Source of the DNA: Actinomycetospora chibensis
GTDB taxonomy: Bacteria; Actinomycetota; Actinomycetes; Mycobacteriales; Pseudonocardiaceae
NCBI RefSeq assembly: GCF_028737215.1
Contig: NZ_JAQZAM010000018.1
Location: 39,088 to 103,087 of the forward strand
Reading direction: 5' to 3'
DNA length: 64,000 bases
This document shows, in pieces, positions 39,875-49,166 of this stretch. Each line of letters opens with the position of its first letter. Position 1 is the stretch's first letter. The notes below the pieces were generated by a model. The model had not been told where the DNA came from. It did not search any database and worked only from the letters and a program-made list of their open reading frames with translations. The position numbers were made by a program, and so were the translations under genes.

Positions 39875-40174
39875 TCACGGCTCGCGGCGCTCGGGCCGCA
39901 GCGCCGTGGTGATCCGGTCGAGCCGGGGGCGCCAGCCCAGGCCGACCAGGGCGCCGACGCCCACCATCACCACGAGCAGGGCCTGACCGGGGAGTGCGAG
40001 CCAGAAGAGCCCGACGACCAGCGCCACGGTCACGAGCACGACGACGGACCGGTGGCGCGCCGCCCGGGCGCGACGGGCACCGGGCCGGCGCATCCGGCGC
40101 GCCAGGGAGGGATCGTCGCGGGCCAGCGCCCGTTCGGTCTCCTCGAGCACCGTGCGTTCGTCGTCGTCGAGCAT
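39875..40174 (-). CDS. DUF3040-like membrane protein
   Basis: A 99-residue protein with the actinobacterial DUF3040 layout: an acidic N-terminal helix (DDDERTVLEETERALARDDPSLARRMRR) followed by two transmembrane segments (about 43-62 and 65-82). A paralogue is at 60952-61233. Function unknown. It is convergent with the Rieske ferredoxin gene. Confidence 0.8.
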   Translation of the reverse strand: MLDDDERTVLEETERALARDDPSLARRMRRPGARRARAARHRSVVVLVTVALVVGLFWLALPGQALLVVMVGVGALVGLGWRPRLDRITTALRPERREP

Positions 40175-40338
40175 CGCGGGGTCCCTCCCCCAGGAATCTC
40201 CGGCCGCCTGGGATCGCCGGCCGTCGGGAGAGGTGTTCGTGCGCCGGCCGCGGCCCGTTCGATGGGCCGGCGCCGCAGTCCCACTGTCTGGTTCGCCTCG
40301 TACGGCCCGTCCCCGCTCGCACCTCGGCCGTGCCCGTC

Positions 40339-41082
40339 TCAGGCGGTGGCGTCGCGACCGCTCCAGAGCCGCCGGCGTGAGATGTCGATCGTGCTCATCT
40401 CGTCGAGCATCGTCGTGAGGTTGTTCTCCAGATGCTCGCGCACGGCGGCGCGGACGGTCTCCGGATCGCGGGACCGGGCGGCATCGACGAGCTCGTCGTG
40501 GGCGTGGGCGCGACGGGTCGCGAACGACTCGGGCGCCTCGACGGGGTCGAACACCAGGCGCGTGTAGCGCTCCGAGGCATCCCAGAGCGGGGCGAGCATG
40601 CGCCGGTCCCAGTCGCTCGCGGCGGGCTCGATCATCGCGGCGTGGAACGAGCGGTGCGGCTCCCAGAACGCCTCGCCGAGGACGTCGCCGAACGTCGCGC
40701 GGACCATCCCGTCGAGCTCGGCCACCTCGGCGTCGGTGCGGTGCGGGGCCGACAGCGCGGCGAGCTCGGGCTCGACGGTCATGCGCAGCCGGTAGAGCGC
40801 GCGCAGGTCGTCGGGGTCGAGCGGGGTGACCGTCGCGCTGCGCGAGGGGCTCAGGGTGACCAGCCCCTGGGCCTCGAGCTGGCGCAGGGCCTCGCGGACC
40901 GGGACGTGGCTGACGCCGAGGCGTTCGGTGAGGGCGGGCACCGTGAACGGCTGACCCGGCGGCAGCGCCCCGGACAGGATCGAGCGGCGGATCTCGTGCA
41001 GCACGAGGTCCACTGCCGACGCCTTGCGCGCCGCCACCGACCGCACGCCCGAATGCACGTCCCGGACCCCGTCCACCGTCAC
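40339..41082 (-). CDS. GntR-family regulator (FCD domain) of the aromatic cluster
   Basis: A roughly 247-residue regulator. The winged helix shows RRSILSGALPPGQPFTVPALTERLGVSHVPVREALRQLEAQGLV (quoted in part). The FCD domain includes FWEPHRSFHAAMIEPAASDWDRRM. The start is unsure: GTG 41082 or 41076 fit homology, while ATG 41109 would overlap the promoter palindrome. It is divergent from the aromatic operon and probably controls it through the CTTATAAG site at 41110-41117. Confidence 0.85.
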   Translation of the reverse strand: MTVDGVRDVHSGVRSVAARKASAVDLVLHEIRRSILSGALPPGQPFTVPALTERLGVSHVPVREALRQLEAQGLVTLSPSRSATVTPLDPDDLRALYRLRMTVEPELAALSAPHRTDAEVAELDGMVRATFGDVLGEAFWEPHRSFHAAMIEPAASDWDRRMLAPLWDASERYTRLVFDPVEAPESFATRRAHAHDELVDAARSRDPETVRAAVREHLENNLTTMLDEMSTIDISRRRLWSGRDATA

Positions 41083-41102
41083 GGCGAGCAGCGTAGCGCA
41101 GA

Positions 41103-41132
41103 TTGACATCTTATAAGTTAGCGGCCTAGCGT
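41103..41132 (+). promoter_or_regulatory. Promoter of the aromatic operon with internal operator
   Basis: TTGACA (41103-41108) and TAGCGT (41127-41132) are spaced 18 bp. The perfect palindrome CTTATAAG (41110-41117) lies between them, where a GntR dimer would exclude RNA polymerase. It may also serve as TATAAG -10 for the divergent regulator. Confidence 0.6.
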
Positions 41133-41181
41133 CCGTGATGGCCCGCGTCACGTCGCCGTGACCACCGACCCGGAGGTGCCC

Positions 41182-42414
41182 ATGTCCTCGCCGCCCACGC
41201 CCGGCTGCTCCCTCGACCGTCCCGGGACCTCGGACGAGGCGCGTGCACTGCGGGCGGAGCTGGTGGGGCGGGCCCGCGAGATCGTCCCCGTGCTCGCCCG
41301 CAACGCGCCCCGCACCGAGGCCGAGCGGCGGGTGGTCGAGGAGAACATCGCCCTGATCGACGAGGCCGGCCTCTTCTCGATCATGCGGCCGAGGCGGCTC
41401 GGCGGGCTCGAGACCGACATCCGCACGAAACTCGAGGTGTCCCGCGAGCTCGCCCGCGGCTGCGGCTCGACCGCCTGGGCGACGACGCTCATGAACGTCT
41501 GCGCGTTCTTCGCGGGCCTCTTCCCCGACCAGGCGCAGCGTGACGTGCTCGAGGGCTCGCCCGGCAACCGCATCGCCGGGGTGCTCGCGCCGACGGCGGA
41601 GGCGACCCGGGTGGACGGCGGCTACCGGCTGACGGGCTCCTGGGGCTGGGCGTCGGGCTGCCTGCACGCGCAGTGGGCCGTGGTCGGGTTCCCGGTGCCG
41701 GACGAGCACGGCGAGGTCGTCGACCAGGGCCTGGCGCTGGTGCCCATGACCGATCTGACGATCGAGGACACGTGGTTCGTCGCCGGCATGCGCGGCACCG
41801 GCTCGAACACCCTGGTCGCGCGCGACATCCTGGTGCCGGAGCACCGCGTGATCTCGATCCCCGCCGCGATCGGCGGGCGCTACGCCACCGAGCACACCGG
41901 CGAGGCGCTCTACCGGTCGCCGTTCATCCCGGTCGCCGCGATCGTGCTCGCCGGCCCCCAGCTCGGCCTGGCCCAGGCGGCCCTGGACCTGGTGCTCGAG
42001 AAGGCGCCGAAGCGCGGCATCTCCTACACGTTCTACGACACGCAGACCGAGGCGCCGACCGTGCAGCTCGCGGTGGCGAAGGCGGCCTCGCTCATCGACG
42101 CGGCGCACCTGTTCGCCTACCGCGCGGCGGCCGACATCGACCAGGCCGCCGCCGACGGCGTCTACCCCGACTACGCCGCCCGGGCGCGCGTCCGGATGGA
42201 CACCGGCGCCGCCATCGAGAACGCCCGCGAGGCGATCCGCACGCTGGTCTCGGCGCACGGGGCCGGCTCGTTCGCCGAGGTCAGCCCGATGCAGCGGATC
42301 TGGCGCGACTCCGAGGTCGCGTCCCGCCACGCGGTCATCAGCCCGGCGATCTCCTCGGAGGTCTACGGCCGGGCCCTGCTCGGTCTCACCGACGGCGTCA
42401 CGGCCCTGGTCTAG
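41182..42414 (+). CDS. Flavin-dependent monooxygenase oxygenase component (acyl-CoA dehydrogenase fold)
   Basis: A 410-residue protein of the HsaA/HpaH-like group D monooxygenases. LIDEAGLFSIMRPRRLGGLE, GCGSTAWATTLMNVCAFFAG and GSWGWASGCLHAQWAVVGF (flavin-binding region) are visible. It would hydroxylate a phenolic compound using reduced flavin from an unlinked reductase, since none lies in the cluster. Plain acyl-CoA dehydrogenase is less likely because the substrate loop differs. ATG 41182 behind GGAGGTG is preferred over GTG 41158. Confidence 0.82.
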   Translation: MSSPPTPGCSLDRPGTSDEARALRAELVGRAREIVPVLARNAPRTEAERRVVEENIALIDEAGLFSIMRPRRLGGLETDIRTKLEVSRELARGCGSTAWATTLMNVCAFFAGLFPDQAQRDVLEGSPGNRIAGVLAPTAEATRVDGGYRLTGSWGWASGCLHAQWAVVGFPVPDEHGEVVDQGLALVPMTDLTIEDTWFVAGMRGTGSNTLVARDILVPEHRVISIPAAIGGRYATEHTGEALYRSPFIPVAAIVLAGPQLGLAQAALDLVLEKAPKRGISYTFYDTQTEAPTVQLAVAKAASLIDAAHLFAYRAAADIDQAAADGVYPDYAARARVRMDTGAAIENAREAIRTLVSAHGAGSFAEVSPMQRIWRDSEVASRHAVISPAISSEVYGRALLGLTDGVTALV

Positions 42415-42426
42415 GAGAGGAACCTC

Positions 42427-43323
42427 GTGCGCATCGCCAATCACGCGGGCCGGCTGGCCCTGGTGGAGCCCGACGCCGAGTCGTCGGGCGGTCTGCGCGG
42501 TCTCGACGTGGAGCGCGCCAGCGACGGCCGCTTCGCCGCCGACCCGCAGGCCGTCTACGACCGGTGGGCGGAGTTCCGGGACTGGGCCGCGTCGGCGGAC
42601 CTCGCCGCCGCCGTCCCCCTCGGGGCGGGCGCCCTCGGACCGGTCGCCCCGCGTCCGCCGCAGGTCTTCGCGGTCGGCCTGAACTACCGCGACCACGCCG
42701 CCGAGTCGGGCATGGAGCTGCCGACCACGCCGCTGGTGTTCACCAAGTACGCGTCGAGCTTCACCGGCCCGCAGGGCGACATCCGGCTCTCGCCCGGCAA
42801 CGTCGACTGGGAGGTCGAGCTCGTCGCCGTCATCGGCAGGGCAGGTCGCCACATCCCGGCGGCGCACGGGTGGGACCACGTCGCCGGGCTGACCGTCGGC
42901 CAGGACATCTCCGACCGCATCACCCAGTTCGCCGCCCCGCCCCCGCAGTTCGGGATGGGCAAGTCGTACCCCGGGTTCGCGCCGGTGGGCCCGGCCCTCG
43001 TGAGCGTCGACGAGCTCCGCGGTGCCGGTCTCGACCCCGACGACCTGGAGCTGGGTTGCCTCGTCAACGGCGAGAGCGTCCAGAAGGGACGCACCGGGGC
43101 GATGATCTTCTCGGTCCCGGACCTGGTCGCCGAGCTCTCGGCGATCGTCACCCTGCTGCCCGGCGACGTCGTCTTCACCGGCACCCCGGCGGGGATCGGC
43201 GCCGGGCGGACCCCGCCGCGCTACCTCGGAGACGGCGATGAGCTCGTCACGTGGTGCGCCGGGATCGGTCAGATGCAGCACCGCTTCGTGGCGGCCGAGA
43301 ACCCGAGTGGGAGCCTGGCGTGA
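42427..43323 (+). CDS. Fumarylacetoacetate hydrolase-family protein
   Basis: A 298-residue FAH-fold hydrolase or decarboxylase. VFAVGLNYRDHAAESG and PGNVDWEVELVAVIGRAGRHI carry the acidic metal ligands, and FTGTPAGIGAGRTPPRYL is the C-terminal signature. In meta-cleavage pathways such enzymes act as hydratases or decarboxylases after ring fission. It starts at GTG 42427 and overlaps the next gene by GTGA. Exact reaction unknown. Confidence 0.88.
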   Translation: MRIANHAGRLALVEPDAESSGGLRGLDVERASDGRFAADPQAVYDRWAEFRDWAASADLAAAVPLGAGALGPVAPRPPQVFAVGLNYRDHAAESGMELPTTPLVFTKYASSFTGPQGDIRLSPGNVDWEVELVAVIGRAGRHIPAAHGWDHVAGLTVGQDISDRITQFAAPPPQFGMGKSYPGFAPVGPALVSVDELRGAGLDPDDLELGCLVNGESVQKGRTGAMIFSVPDLVAELSAIVTLLPGDVVFTGTPAGIGAGRTPPRYLGDGDELVTWCAGIGQMQHRFVAAENPSGSLA

Positions 43324-44303
43324 CCGTCCTCGAGGCCGCGGACCGTGCGGCGACCTTCGTCCCGCACGCGTTCCCGGAGCAGACCGTGGACCTCGGCGAG
43401 GTCCGGATGAACTACGCCGTCGCCGGCGACCCGTCGCTGCCCGCGCTGCTGCTGATCCCCGGCCAGTCCGAGTCGTGGTGGGGCTACGAGGCGGCCATGC
43501 CGCTGCTCGCCGAGCACTTCCGTGTGTACGCCGTCGACCTGCGCGGGCAGGGCCGGTCGACGTGGACCCCCGGCCGCTACACGATCGACAACTTCGGCAA
43601 CGACCTCGTCCGCTTCATCGACCTGGTGATCGGACGGGAGACGCTGGTCAGCGGGATGTCCTCCGGCGGGGTCCTCTCGGCCTGGCTCTCGGCGTACGCG
43701 AAGCCCGGCCAGATCCGGGCCGCGGTCTGGGAGGACCCGCCGCTGTTCTCGTCCCAGACCGCACCCGCGATCGGGCAGAGCATCCACCAGGCCATCGGCC
43801 CGATCTTCGCGGCGTGGAACAAGTGGCTCGGCGACCAGTGGTCGATCGGTGACTGGGCGGGGCTCATGCGCGCGATGCCGACCGAGATCCCGATGCCGAT
43901 GCTGGTCAACCTCGCCGCGATGATCCCGCCGGACCCCGGGGCTGATCCCGACGCGGGCCCCGCCGACGGCGTGCCGCAGAACCTGCGCGAGTACGACCCG
44001 GAGTGGGGACGGGCGTTCGTCTCCGGCACCGCCACCGCGTCGTGCGACCACGTGACGATGCTCGAGCAGGTCCGCGTGCCGGTCCTGCTCACGCACCACT
44101 TCCGCACCGTCGACGCCGCGACGGGCCGCCTCGTCGGGGCGGCGTCCGACGACCAGGCCCGACGGGCCCAGGAGATCGTCGCCGCCGCCGGCGGGCGGAT
44201 CGACTACCGCTCGTTCCCGGACGCGCCGCACTCGATGCACGAGCACCTGCCCCAGCAGTACGTCGGGGTCGTCCTCGACTTCGTCACGACCCTCGACCGA
44301 TAG
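43320..44303 (+). CDS. Alpha/beta hydrolase
   Basis: A 327-residue hydrolase. The oxyanion region is LLLIPGQSESWWGYE, the nucleophile elbow is SGMSSGGVLSA (Ser in G-x-S-x-G), and the C-terminal His is in PDAPHSMHEHLP. Within this cluster it could be a ring-fission-product (C-C bond) or ester hydrolase. GTG start overlaps the FAH-family stop codon. Confidence 0.87.
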   Translation: MTVLEAADRAATFVPHAFPEQTVDLGEVRMNYAVAGDPSLPALLLIPGQSESWWGYEAAMPLLAEHFRVYAVDLRGQGRSTWTPGRYTIDNFGNDLVRFIDLVIGRETLVSGMSSGGVLSAWLSAYAKPGQIRAAVWEDPPLFSSQTAPAIGQSIHQAIGPIFAAWNKWLGDQWSIGDWAGLMRAMPTEIPMPMLVNLAAMIPPDPGADPDAGPADGVPQNLREYDPEWGRAFVSGTATASCDHVTMLEQVRVPVLLTHHFRTVDAATGRLVGAASDDQARRAQEIVAAAGGRIDYRSFPDAPHSMHEHLPQQYVGVVLDFVTTLDR

Positions 44304-44312
44304 GAGACACCC

Positions 44313-44921
44313 ATGGCCGGAGAGCACCTGCAGGCCCCGATCATCCCGCCGAAGCTGCACCACGCCACGTTCCTCACGCTCAAGCTGGACGAGATGGTCC
44401 GCTGGTACGGCCTGGTCTGCGGGCTGTACCCCGTGCACTACGCCGAGAGCGCGGCCTGGCTGACCAACGACGAGGCCAACCACCGCATCGCGCTCATCGC
44501 CCACCCGGCCGTGCACCGGCCGGTGGACAAGCCGACCAGCGCCGGCCTGCATCACACGGCCTTCGAGTACGGCTCGTTCGGCCAGTGGCTCGACAACTAC
44601 GAGCGGCTGCGCGACCACGGCATCACGCCGTTCATGTGCCTCGACCACGGCATCACGATGTCGATGTACTACGCCGACCCCGAGGGCAACGGCGTCGAGA
44701 TCCAGTTCGACGCCTTCGGTGATTGGGCGGTGTCCAAGGAGTGGATCTGGGCATCGCGCGAGTTCGCCGAGAACCCCATCGGCGAGTTCTTCGATGCCGA
44801 CAAGCTCGTCGAGGCCCGCGCGCAGGGCCTGTCCCAGGACGAGATCCACGAGGGGGCGCGCGCCGGGAAGTACCGGCCGGAGGAGCTGCCGGCCGACATC
44901 CTGCTGCCCGAGGTCTACTGA
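44313..44921 (+). CDS. VOC-family extradiol dioxygenase-like protein
   Basis: A 202-residue protein with two vicinal-oxygen-chelate modules. Likely iron ligands are H17 (or H16), H81 (or H80) and E129, in LHHATF, LHHTAFEYGS and EGNGVEIQF. It is shorter than classical two-domain catechol 2,3-dioxygenases and ends in a charged tail. It probably cleaves the catechol formed by the flanking hydroxylases. Confidence 0.83.
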   Translation: MAGEHLQAPIIPPKLHHATFLTLKLDEMVRWYGLVCGLYPVHYAESAAWLTNDEANHRIALIAHPAVHRPVDKPTSAGLHHTAFEYGSFGQWLDNYERLRDHGITPFMCLDHGITMSMYYADPEGNGVEIQFDAFGDWAVSKEWIWASREFAENPIGEFFDADKLVEARAQGLSQDEIHEGARAGKYRPEELPADILLPEVY

Positions 44922-44924
44922 ACC

Positions 44925-46430
44925 GTGCGCAGGACCCAGGTGCTCGTCGCCGGCGGCGGGCCCGTCGGGCTGGCCGCGGCCGTGGAGCTCGGCCGGCGCG
45001 GCGTCGAGTGCCTCGTGGTCGAGCCGCGCGCGACGGTGTCGCACGCCCGGCCCCGGTGCAAGACGGTCAACGTGCGCACCATGGAGCACCTCCGCCGGTG
45101 GGGGCTCGCCGACCGCCTGCGCGACCGGGCCCCGCTGCCGCGCGGGTTCTCCACCGACGTCGTGTTCTGCACGTCGCTGGTGGGCCGCGAGCTCTCCCGC
45201 TTCACCGGGGTGCTCGGCCTCGCGGCGCAGGGTGGCCGCTTCCCGGAGGTCGGTCAGCAGGCGCCGCAGTACGTGCTCGAGGAGCTGCTCCGGGAGGTCG
45301 TCCTCGGGCTCGACACGGTGACGGTCGCACTGGGCTCCCGCGTCTCCGGGCTGGTGCAGGACGCCGACGGGGTGACCGTGCGCCTGGACGACGCCGAGTC
45401 GGTGCGGGCCGACCACGTCCTCGGGTGCGACGGCCCGCGCAGCGCGGTGCGCGGGCTCGTCGGTGCGGACTACGTGGGCGAGCACGCGCTGCGCCCGAAC
45501 TTCGGGATGGTCTTCCGGGCGCCGGGCCTCGCCGAGCGCGTGCCGCACGGGCCGGCGGTGCAGTACTGGACGGTGAACCCGCAGGCGCCCGCGCTGCTCG
45601 GCCCGCTCGACCCGGCCGCCGGGACCTGGTGGGTCATCACGTTCGGCGTGGACCGCGCGACCGGCGAGCGCGACGGCGCGGCGTTGATCGACGCAGCGGT
45701 GGGCTCACCCACCGACGCCGAGGTGCTCTCCACCGACCCGTGGACCGCGCGCATGCAACTCGTGGACCGGGCGCGCGTGGGCCGGGTGTTCCTCGCCGGC
45801 GACGCCGCCCACCTCAACCCGCCGTTCGGTGGGCACGGGCTCAACACCGGGATCGGCGACGCCGTCGACCTGGGCTGGAAGCTCGCCGCCGTCCTGCAGG
45901 GATGGGGCGGGCCGGGCCTGCTCGACAGCTACGAGGCCGAGCGGCGCCCCGTTCAGGACCGCGTCGTGAAGGCAGCGAGCGAGAACATGCGGACGCTGTC
46001 CGGCGACCTCGTCGCCGACGACCTCGAGGCCGACACCCCGGCCGGGGACGCCGCCCGCCGGCTCGCCCACCAGCGGATCCAGGACATGAAGAGCGCCGAG
46101 TTCCACGCGCTCGACCTCGTCCTCGACGTCGGGGTGGCGGGCTCGCCGGTGGTGGCCGACGGGGCGGGCGACCGGCTGCCCCACGCATGGCTGCCCGACG
46201 GCCGGTCGCTCTACGACGTCCTCGGCGCGGGGTTCACGCTGCTGACGCCGCCCGGCTTCGCGAGCGGGTCCCTCGTCGACGCCTTCGCCCGGCGCGGCGT
46301 CCCGCTGGCCACCGCGCCGCTGCCGTCCGGGGACGAGGCCCTGCTCGTCCGGCCGGACCAGCACGTCGCCTGGCGCGGCGGGCACCCGCCCGCCGACCCA
46401 CTGTCGCTGGTGGAGCGCGTCACCGGCTGA
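44925..46430 (+). CDS. FAD-dependent aromatic hydroxylase (group A)
   Basis: A 501-residue monooxygenase of the PHBH/MhpA type. The FAD motif is VLVAGGGPVGLAAAVELGRRG (5-25), the DG motif is HVLGCDGPRSAVRG, and the GD motif is FLAGDAAHLNPPFGGHGLNTG. A thioredoxin-like C-terminal domain ends the protein (LYDVLGAGFTLLTPPG). GTG 44925 is three nt after the dioxygenase stop. It presumably performs one of two hydroxylations in the cluster. Confidence 0.92.
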   Translation: MRRTQVLVAGGGPVGLAAAVELGRRGVECLVVEPRATVSHARPRCKTVNVRTMEHLRRWGLADRLRDRAPLPRGFSTDVVFCTSLVGRELSRFTGVLGLAAQGGRFPEVGQQAPQYVLEELLREVVLGLDTVTVALGSRVSGLVQDADGVTVRLDDAESVRADHVLGCDGPRSAVRGLVGADYVGEHALRPNFGMVFRAPGLAERVPHGPAVQYWTVNPQAPALLGPLDPAAGTWWVITFGVDRATGERDGAALIDAAVGSPTDAEVLSTDPWTARMQLVDRARVGRVFLAGDAAHLNPPFGGHGLNTGIGDAVDLGWKLAAVLQGWGGPGLLDSYEAERRPVQDRVVKAASENMRTLSGDLVADDLEADTPAGDAARRLAHQRIQDMKSAEFHALDLVLDVGVAGSPVVADGAGDRLPHAWLPDGRSLYDVLGAGFTLLTPPGFASGSLVDAFARRGVPLATAPLPSGDEALLVRPDQHVAWRGGHPPADPLSLVERVTG

Positions 46431-46436
46431 GCAGGC

Positions 46437-47282
46437 TCACGACGCCTCGGCGGGCACCACCAGGACGGGCCGGTGCGCGTGGTGGAGCACGGCCATGGCC
46501 GTGCTGCCCAGCACGAGCTTGCGCAGCGTCGAGCGTCCCCGCGAGCCGACGACGACGACCCCGGCCTTGCGCGCGGCGGCCTCGGCGTCGATCGCCTCGG
46601 CGATCGCCCGTGGGCCCCAACCGTGTGCCCGCACGGACACGGCGTCCGGAGGGCCGCCCTCCTCGTCCGCGGAGGCGGTGACGTGGACGTCGATCCGCTC
46701 GCGGCCGGGCAGCAGCGCCGCGGCCGCCGCGCCCGCACGGCCCGCGCCCTCGGACCCGTCATGGGCGACCACGACCGGCCCGGTCGCCGCCCGGGCGCGT
46801 TCCCAGCTCAGCAACGGGGGAACGACCAGCACCGGGACGGGGCTGTGGTGCACGGCGAGGTCGGAGACGCTGCCCAGCAGCGCGGACGCCCCGCCGAGGC
46901 CGCGCGAGCCGACCACCATCGCGGCGGGCCGGAGCTCGGAGGCGAGGAGAGCGAGCTCGGCCCCCGGGTCGCCGTAGGAGCGGCGGGTGAGCGGCTCCGC
47001 CGACCAGCCGGCCGCGCGGGCCAGCGCCGTCCCGTCGGCGGCGACGTGCTCGGCGTCGATGCCGCATTCCCGCAGCATGAGGTCGCCCAGGTCGCCCAGC
47101 CTGCCCCTGTGGTGGGTCACCCGCTCGCGCAGCGCAGGGTCGGCGCCGGGGGGCGCCCACACGTGCACGACGCGTGCGGCGAGGTGGGGCAGCACGCGTG
47201 CGCCGACCGCGATCGCCCGGGACGCCTCCCGCGAGCCGTCGAAGCCGACGAGGACCACGCCGGCGCCACCGTCTGTGCTCAT
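46437..47282 (-). CDS. Universal stress protein, two Usp domains
   Basis: A 281-residue tandem Usp protein. Each half shows the ATP-binding signature G-2x-G-9x-G-S: GSRGLGGASALLGSVS near 128 and GSRGRSTLRKLVLGST near 250. Such proteins are linked to stress and dormancy in actinobacteria. It is convergent with the aromatic operon (6-nt gap). Confidence 0.93.
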   Translation of the reverse strand: MSTDGGAGVVLVGFDGSREASRAIAVGARVLPHLAARVVHVWAPPGADPALRERVTHHRGRLGDLGDLMLRECGIDAEHVAADGTALARAAGWSAEPLTRRSYGDPGAELALLASELRPAAMVVGSRGLGGASALLGSVSDLAVHHSPVPVLVVPPLLSWERARAATGPVVVAHDGSEGAGRAGAAAAALLPGRERIDVHVTASADEEGGPPDAVSVRAHGWGPRAIAEAIDAEAAARKAGVVVVGSRGRSTLRKLVLGSTAMAVLHHAHRPVLVVPAEAS

Positions 47283-47400
47283 GGCGCCGAGTATGCCGCG
47301 AATCGGGCATCGCCTCGTTCCGTGTGTGGTGGGCGCACACCCACCGCGTCAGGGGCAGACTCGCCCACGGCGTGACGACGACCGAGGAGGAGACGGACGG

Positions 47401-48798
47401 ATGAGCGATCTCGACGTGGACGTCGTGGTGATCGGGGCCGGCCCGGTGGGCGAGAACGTCGCCGACCGCGCTCACCAGCAGGGGCTCTCCGCGGCGATCG
47501 TCGAGGACCGGCTGGTCGGCGGCGAGTGCTCCTACTACGCGTGCATCCCGTCGAAGGCGCTGCTGCGTCCGGTCGACCTGCTCGCGGCGACGCAGCGCGT
47601 GCCGGGCGTCGAGGCCGGCCCGATCGACGTCGCGAAGGTCCTGGAGCGCCGCGACGGGTTCGCGAACCCGGACGACTCCGGCCAGGCCGACTGGCTCTCC
47701 GGCGCCGGCATCACCCTGCTGCGCGGACACGGTCGGCTGGCCGGCGAGCGCGCCGTCGAGGTCACCCACCACGACGGCACCACGACCTCGGTCGCGGCCC
47801 GGTACGTCGTCGTCGCCACCGGCTCGGTGCCCGCGTTCCCGCCGGTCGACGGCCTGGACACGGTGAACGCCTGGACCAACCAGGAGGCCACCCAGGTCAA
47901 GGAGATCCCGGAGTCGCTGCTGATCCTGGGCGGCGGCGTGGTCGGGGTCGAGATGGCGACGGCCTACCGGCGCCTCGGCGCGCAGGTCACGCTCGTCCAG
48001 CACGGGGACCGGCTCCTGCCGACCACCGAGCCCGAAGCGGGTCGCCGGGTGCAGGCCGCGCTCGAGGCCGACGGCGTCGACGTGCGCCTGTCCACCTCGA
48101 TGACCGCGGTCCGCCGCGACGGCGACGACGTCGTGGCGGCGCTCGGCGACGGCTCCGAGGTGCGCGGCGCCGAGCTGCTCGTGGCAGCGGGCCGCCGGCC
48201 CGCGACCTCCGACCTCGGGGTCGACACGGTCGGGCTCGAGCCCGGCACCCACCTCGAGGTCGACGACGCGACGACGGTGCTCGGCGACTGGCTGTACGCG
48301 GTCGGCGACGCCTCCACCGGCGCGCAGCTCACGCACATGGGCAAGTACCAGGCGCGAATCTGCGGCGACGTGATCGTCGCCCGCTCGCGCGGCCAGGAGC
48401 TCGGAGGCCGGTACTCCCACCACGCCACCACGGCGGAGCACACCGCCGTGCCGCAGGTGATCTTCACCGACCCGCAGGTGGCGAGCGTGGGCCACACCGA
48501 GGCGTCGGCGGGCCGCGCGGGCCTGTCGGTGCGCGCGGTGAGCTACGAGATCGGCAACGTCGCCGGCGCCGCGCTGCAGGCCGACGGGTACGACGGCGTC
48601 GCCATGCTCGTCGTCGACACCGATCGCGGTGTGATCGTCGGCGCGACCTTCGTCGGCCAGGACGTCGCGGACATGGTGCACGCGGCGACGATCGCGGTCG
48701 TCGGCGAGGTGCCGCTCGAGCGCCTCTGGCACGCCGTGCCCTCGTTCCCGACCATGAGCGAGGTCTGGCTGCGCCTGCTCGAGACCTACGGGCTGTAG
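47401..48798 (+). CDS. Dihydrolipoamide dehydrogenase-like flavoprotein lacking the usual catalytic His
   Basis: A 465-residue class I pyridine nucleotide-disulfide oxidoreductase. The FAD motif is VVVIGAGPVGENVADRA (8-24), the redox disulfide is C43-x4-C48 (GECSYYACIPSKAL), and the NAD motif is LLILGGGVVGVEMA. The C-terminal motif reads FPTMSE instead of HPTLSE, so the catalytic His of lipoamide dehydrogenases is replaced by Phe. It may be a transhydrogenase- or mercuric-reductase-like enzyme. It precedes an ABM protein gene by 15 nt. Confidence 0.88.
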   Translation: MSDLDVDVVVIGAGPVGENVADRAHQQGLSAAIVEDRLVGGECSYYACIPSKALLRPVDLLAATQRVPGVEAGPIDVAKVLERRDGFANPDDSGQADWLSGAGITLLRGHGRLAGERAVEVTHHDGTTTSVAARYVVVATGSVPAFPPVDGLDTVNAWTNQEATQVKEIPESLLILGGGVVGVEMATAYRRLGAQVTLVQHGDRLLPTTEPEAGRRVQAALEADGVDVRLSTSMTAVRRDGDDVVAALGDGSEVRGAELLVAAGRRPATSDLGVDTVGLEPGTHLEVDDATTVLGDWLYAVGDASTGAQLTHMGKYQARICGDVIVARSRGQELGGRYSHHATTAEHTAVPQVIFTDPQVASVGHTEASAGRAGLSVRAVSYEIGNVAGAALQADGYDGVAMLVVDTDRGVIVGATFVGQDVADMVHAATIAVVGEVPLERLWHAVPSFPTMSEVWLRLLETYGL

Positions 48799-48813
48799 AA
48801 GGAGACCGAGATC

Positions 48814-49143
48814 GTGATCTTCATCGTGATCAGCATCGACGTCCGTCCGGACCGGCGGGACGCCTTCCTCGAGGGCATCCGGCGCTACAGCGCCCAGGTC
48901 CGTGAGGAGCCCGGCAACCTGCACTTCACCTGCTACGAGAGCGTCGAGGGCGGCGACGAGTACGTCGTGGTGGCGAACTATCGCGACCAGGCCGCCGGCG
49001 AGGCGCACGTGTCCTCGGCCCACGCCCAGTGGTTCTTCGGGTGGCTCCCGTCGGTCGTCGCGCGCGTCCCGAAGATCGTCTACCAGGAACTGCCCGCGGG
49101 CGTGGACTGGTCGGAGATGGGCGAGGTCGCCGCGCACATGTGA
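48814..49143 (+). CDS. ABM-domain (antibiotic biosynthesis/quinol) monooxygenase-like protein
   Basis: A 109-residue dimeric ferredoxin-like fold protein: IFIVISIDVRPDRRDAFLEGI and EEPGNLHFTCYESVEGGDEYVVVANY match YgiN/ABM proteins. It starts at GTG 48814 behind AAGGAGA and is probably cotranscribed with the upstream flavoprotein. Quinol monooxygenase activity is possible. Confidence 0.85.
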   Translation: MIFIVISIDVRPDRRDAFLEGIRRYSAQVREEPGNLHFTCYESVEGGDEYVVVANYRDQAAGEAHVSSAHAQWFFGWLPSVVARVPKIVYQELPAGVDWSEMGEVAAHM

Positions 49144-49166
49144 GCGTGCCGGCGCCTGGCCGCTCG

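Noticed and set aside
40339..43281. Reading the GntR regulator as a 980-residue fusion
   Set aside because: The extra N-terminal part is antisense to the monooxygenase and FAH-family genes; the regulator's homology begins near 41082.
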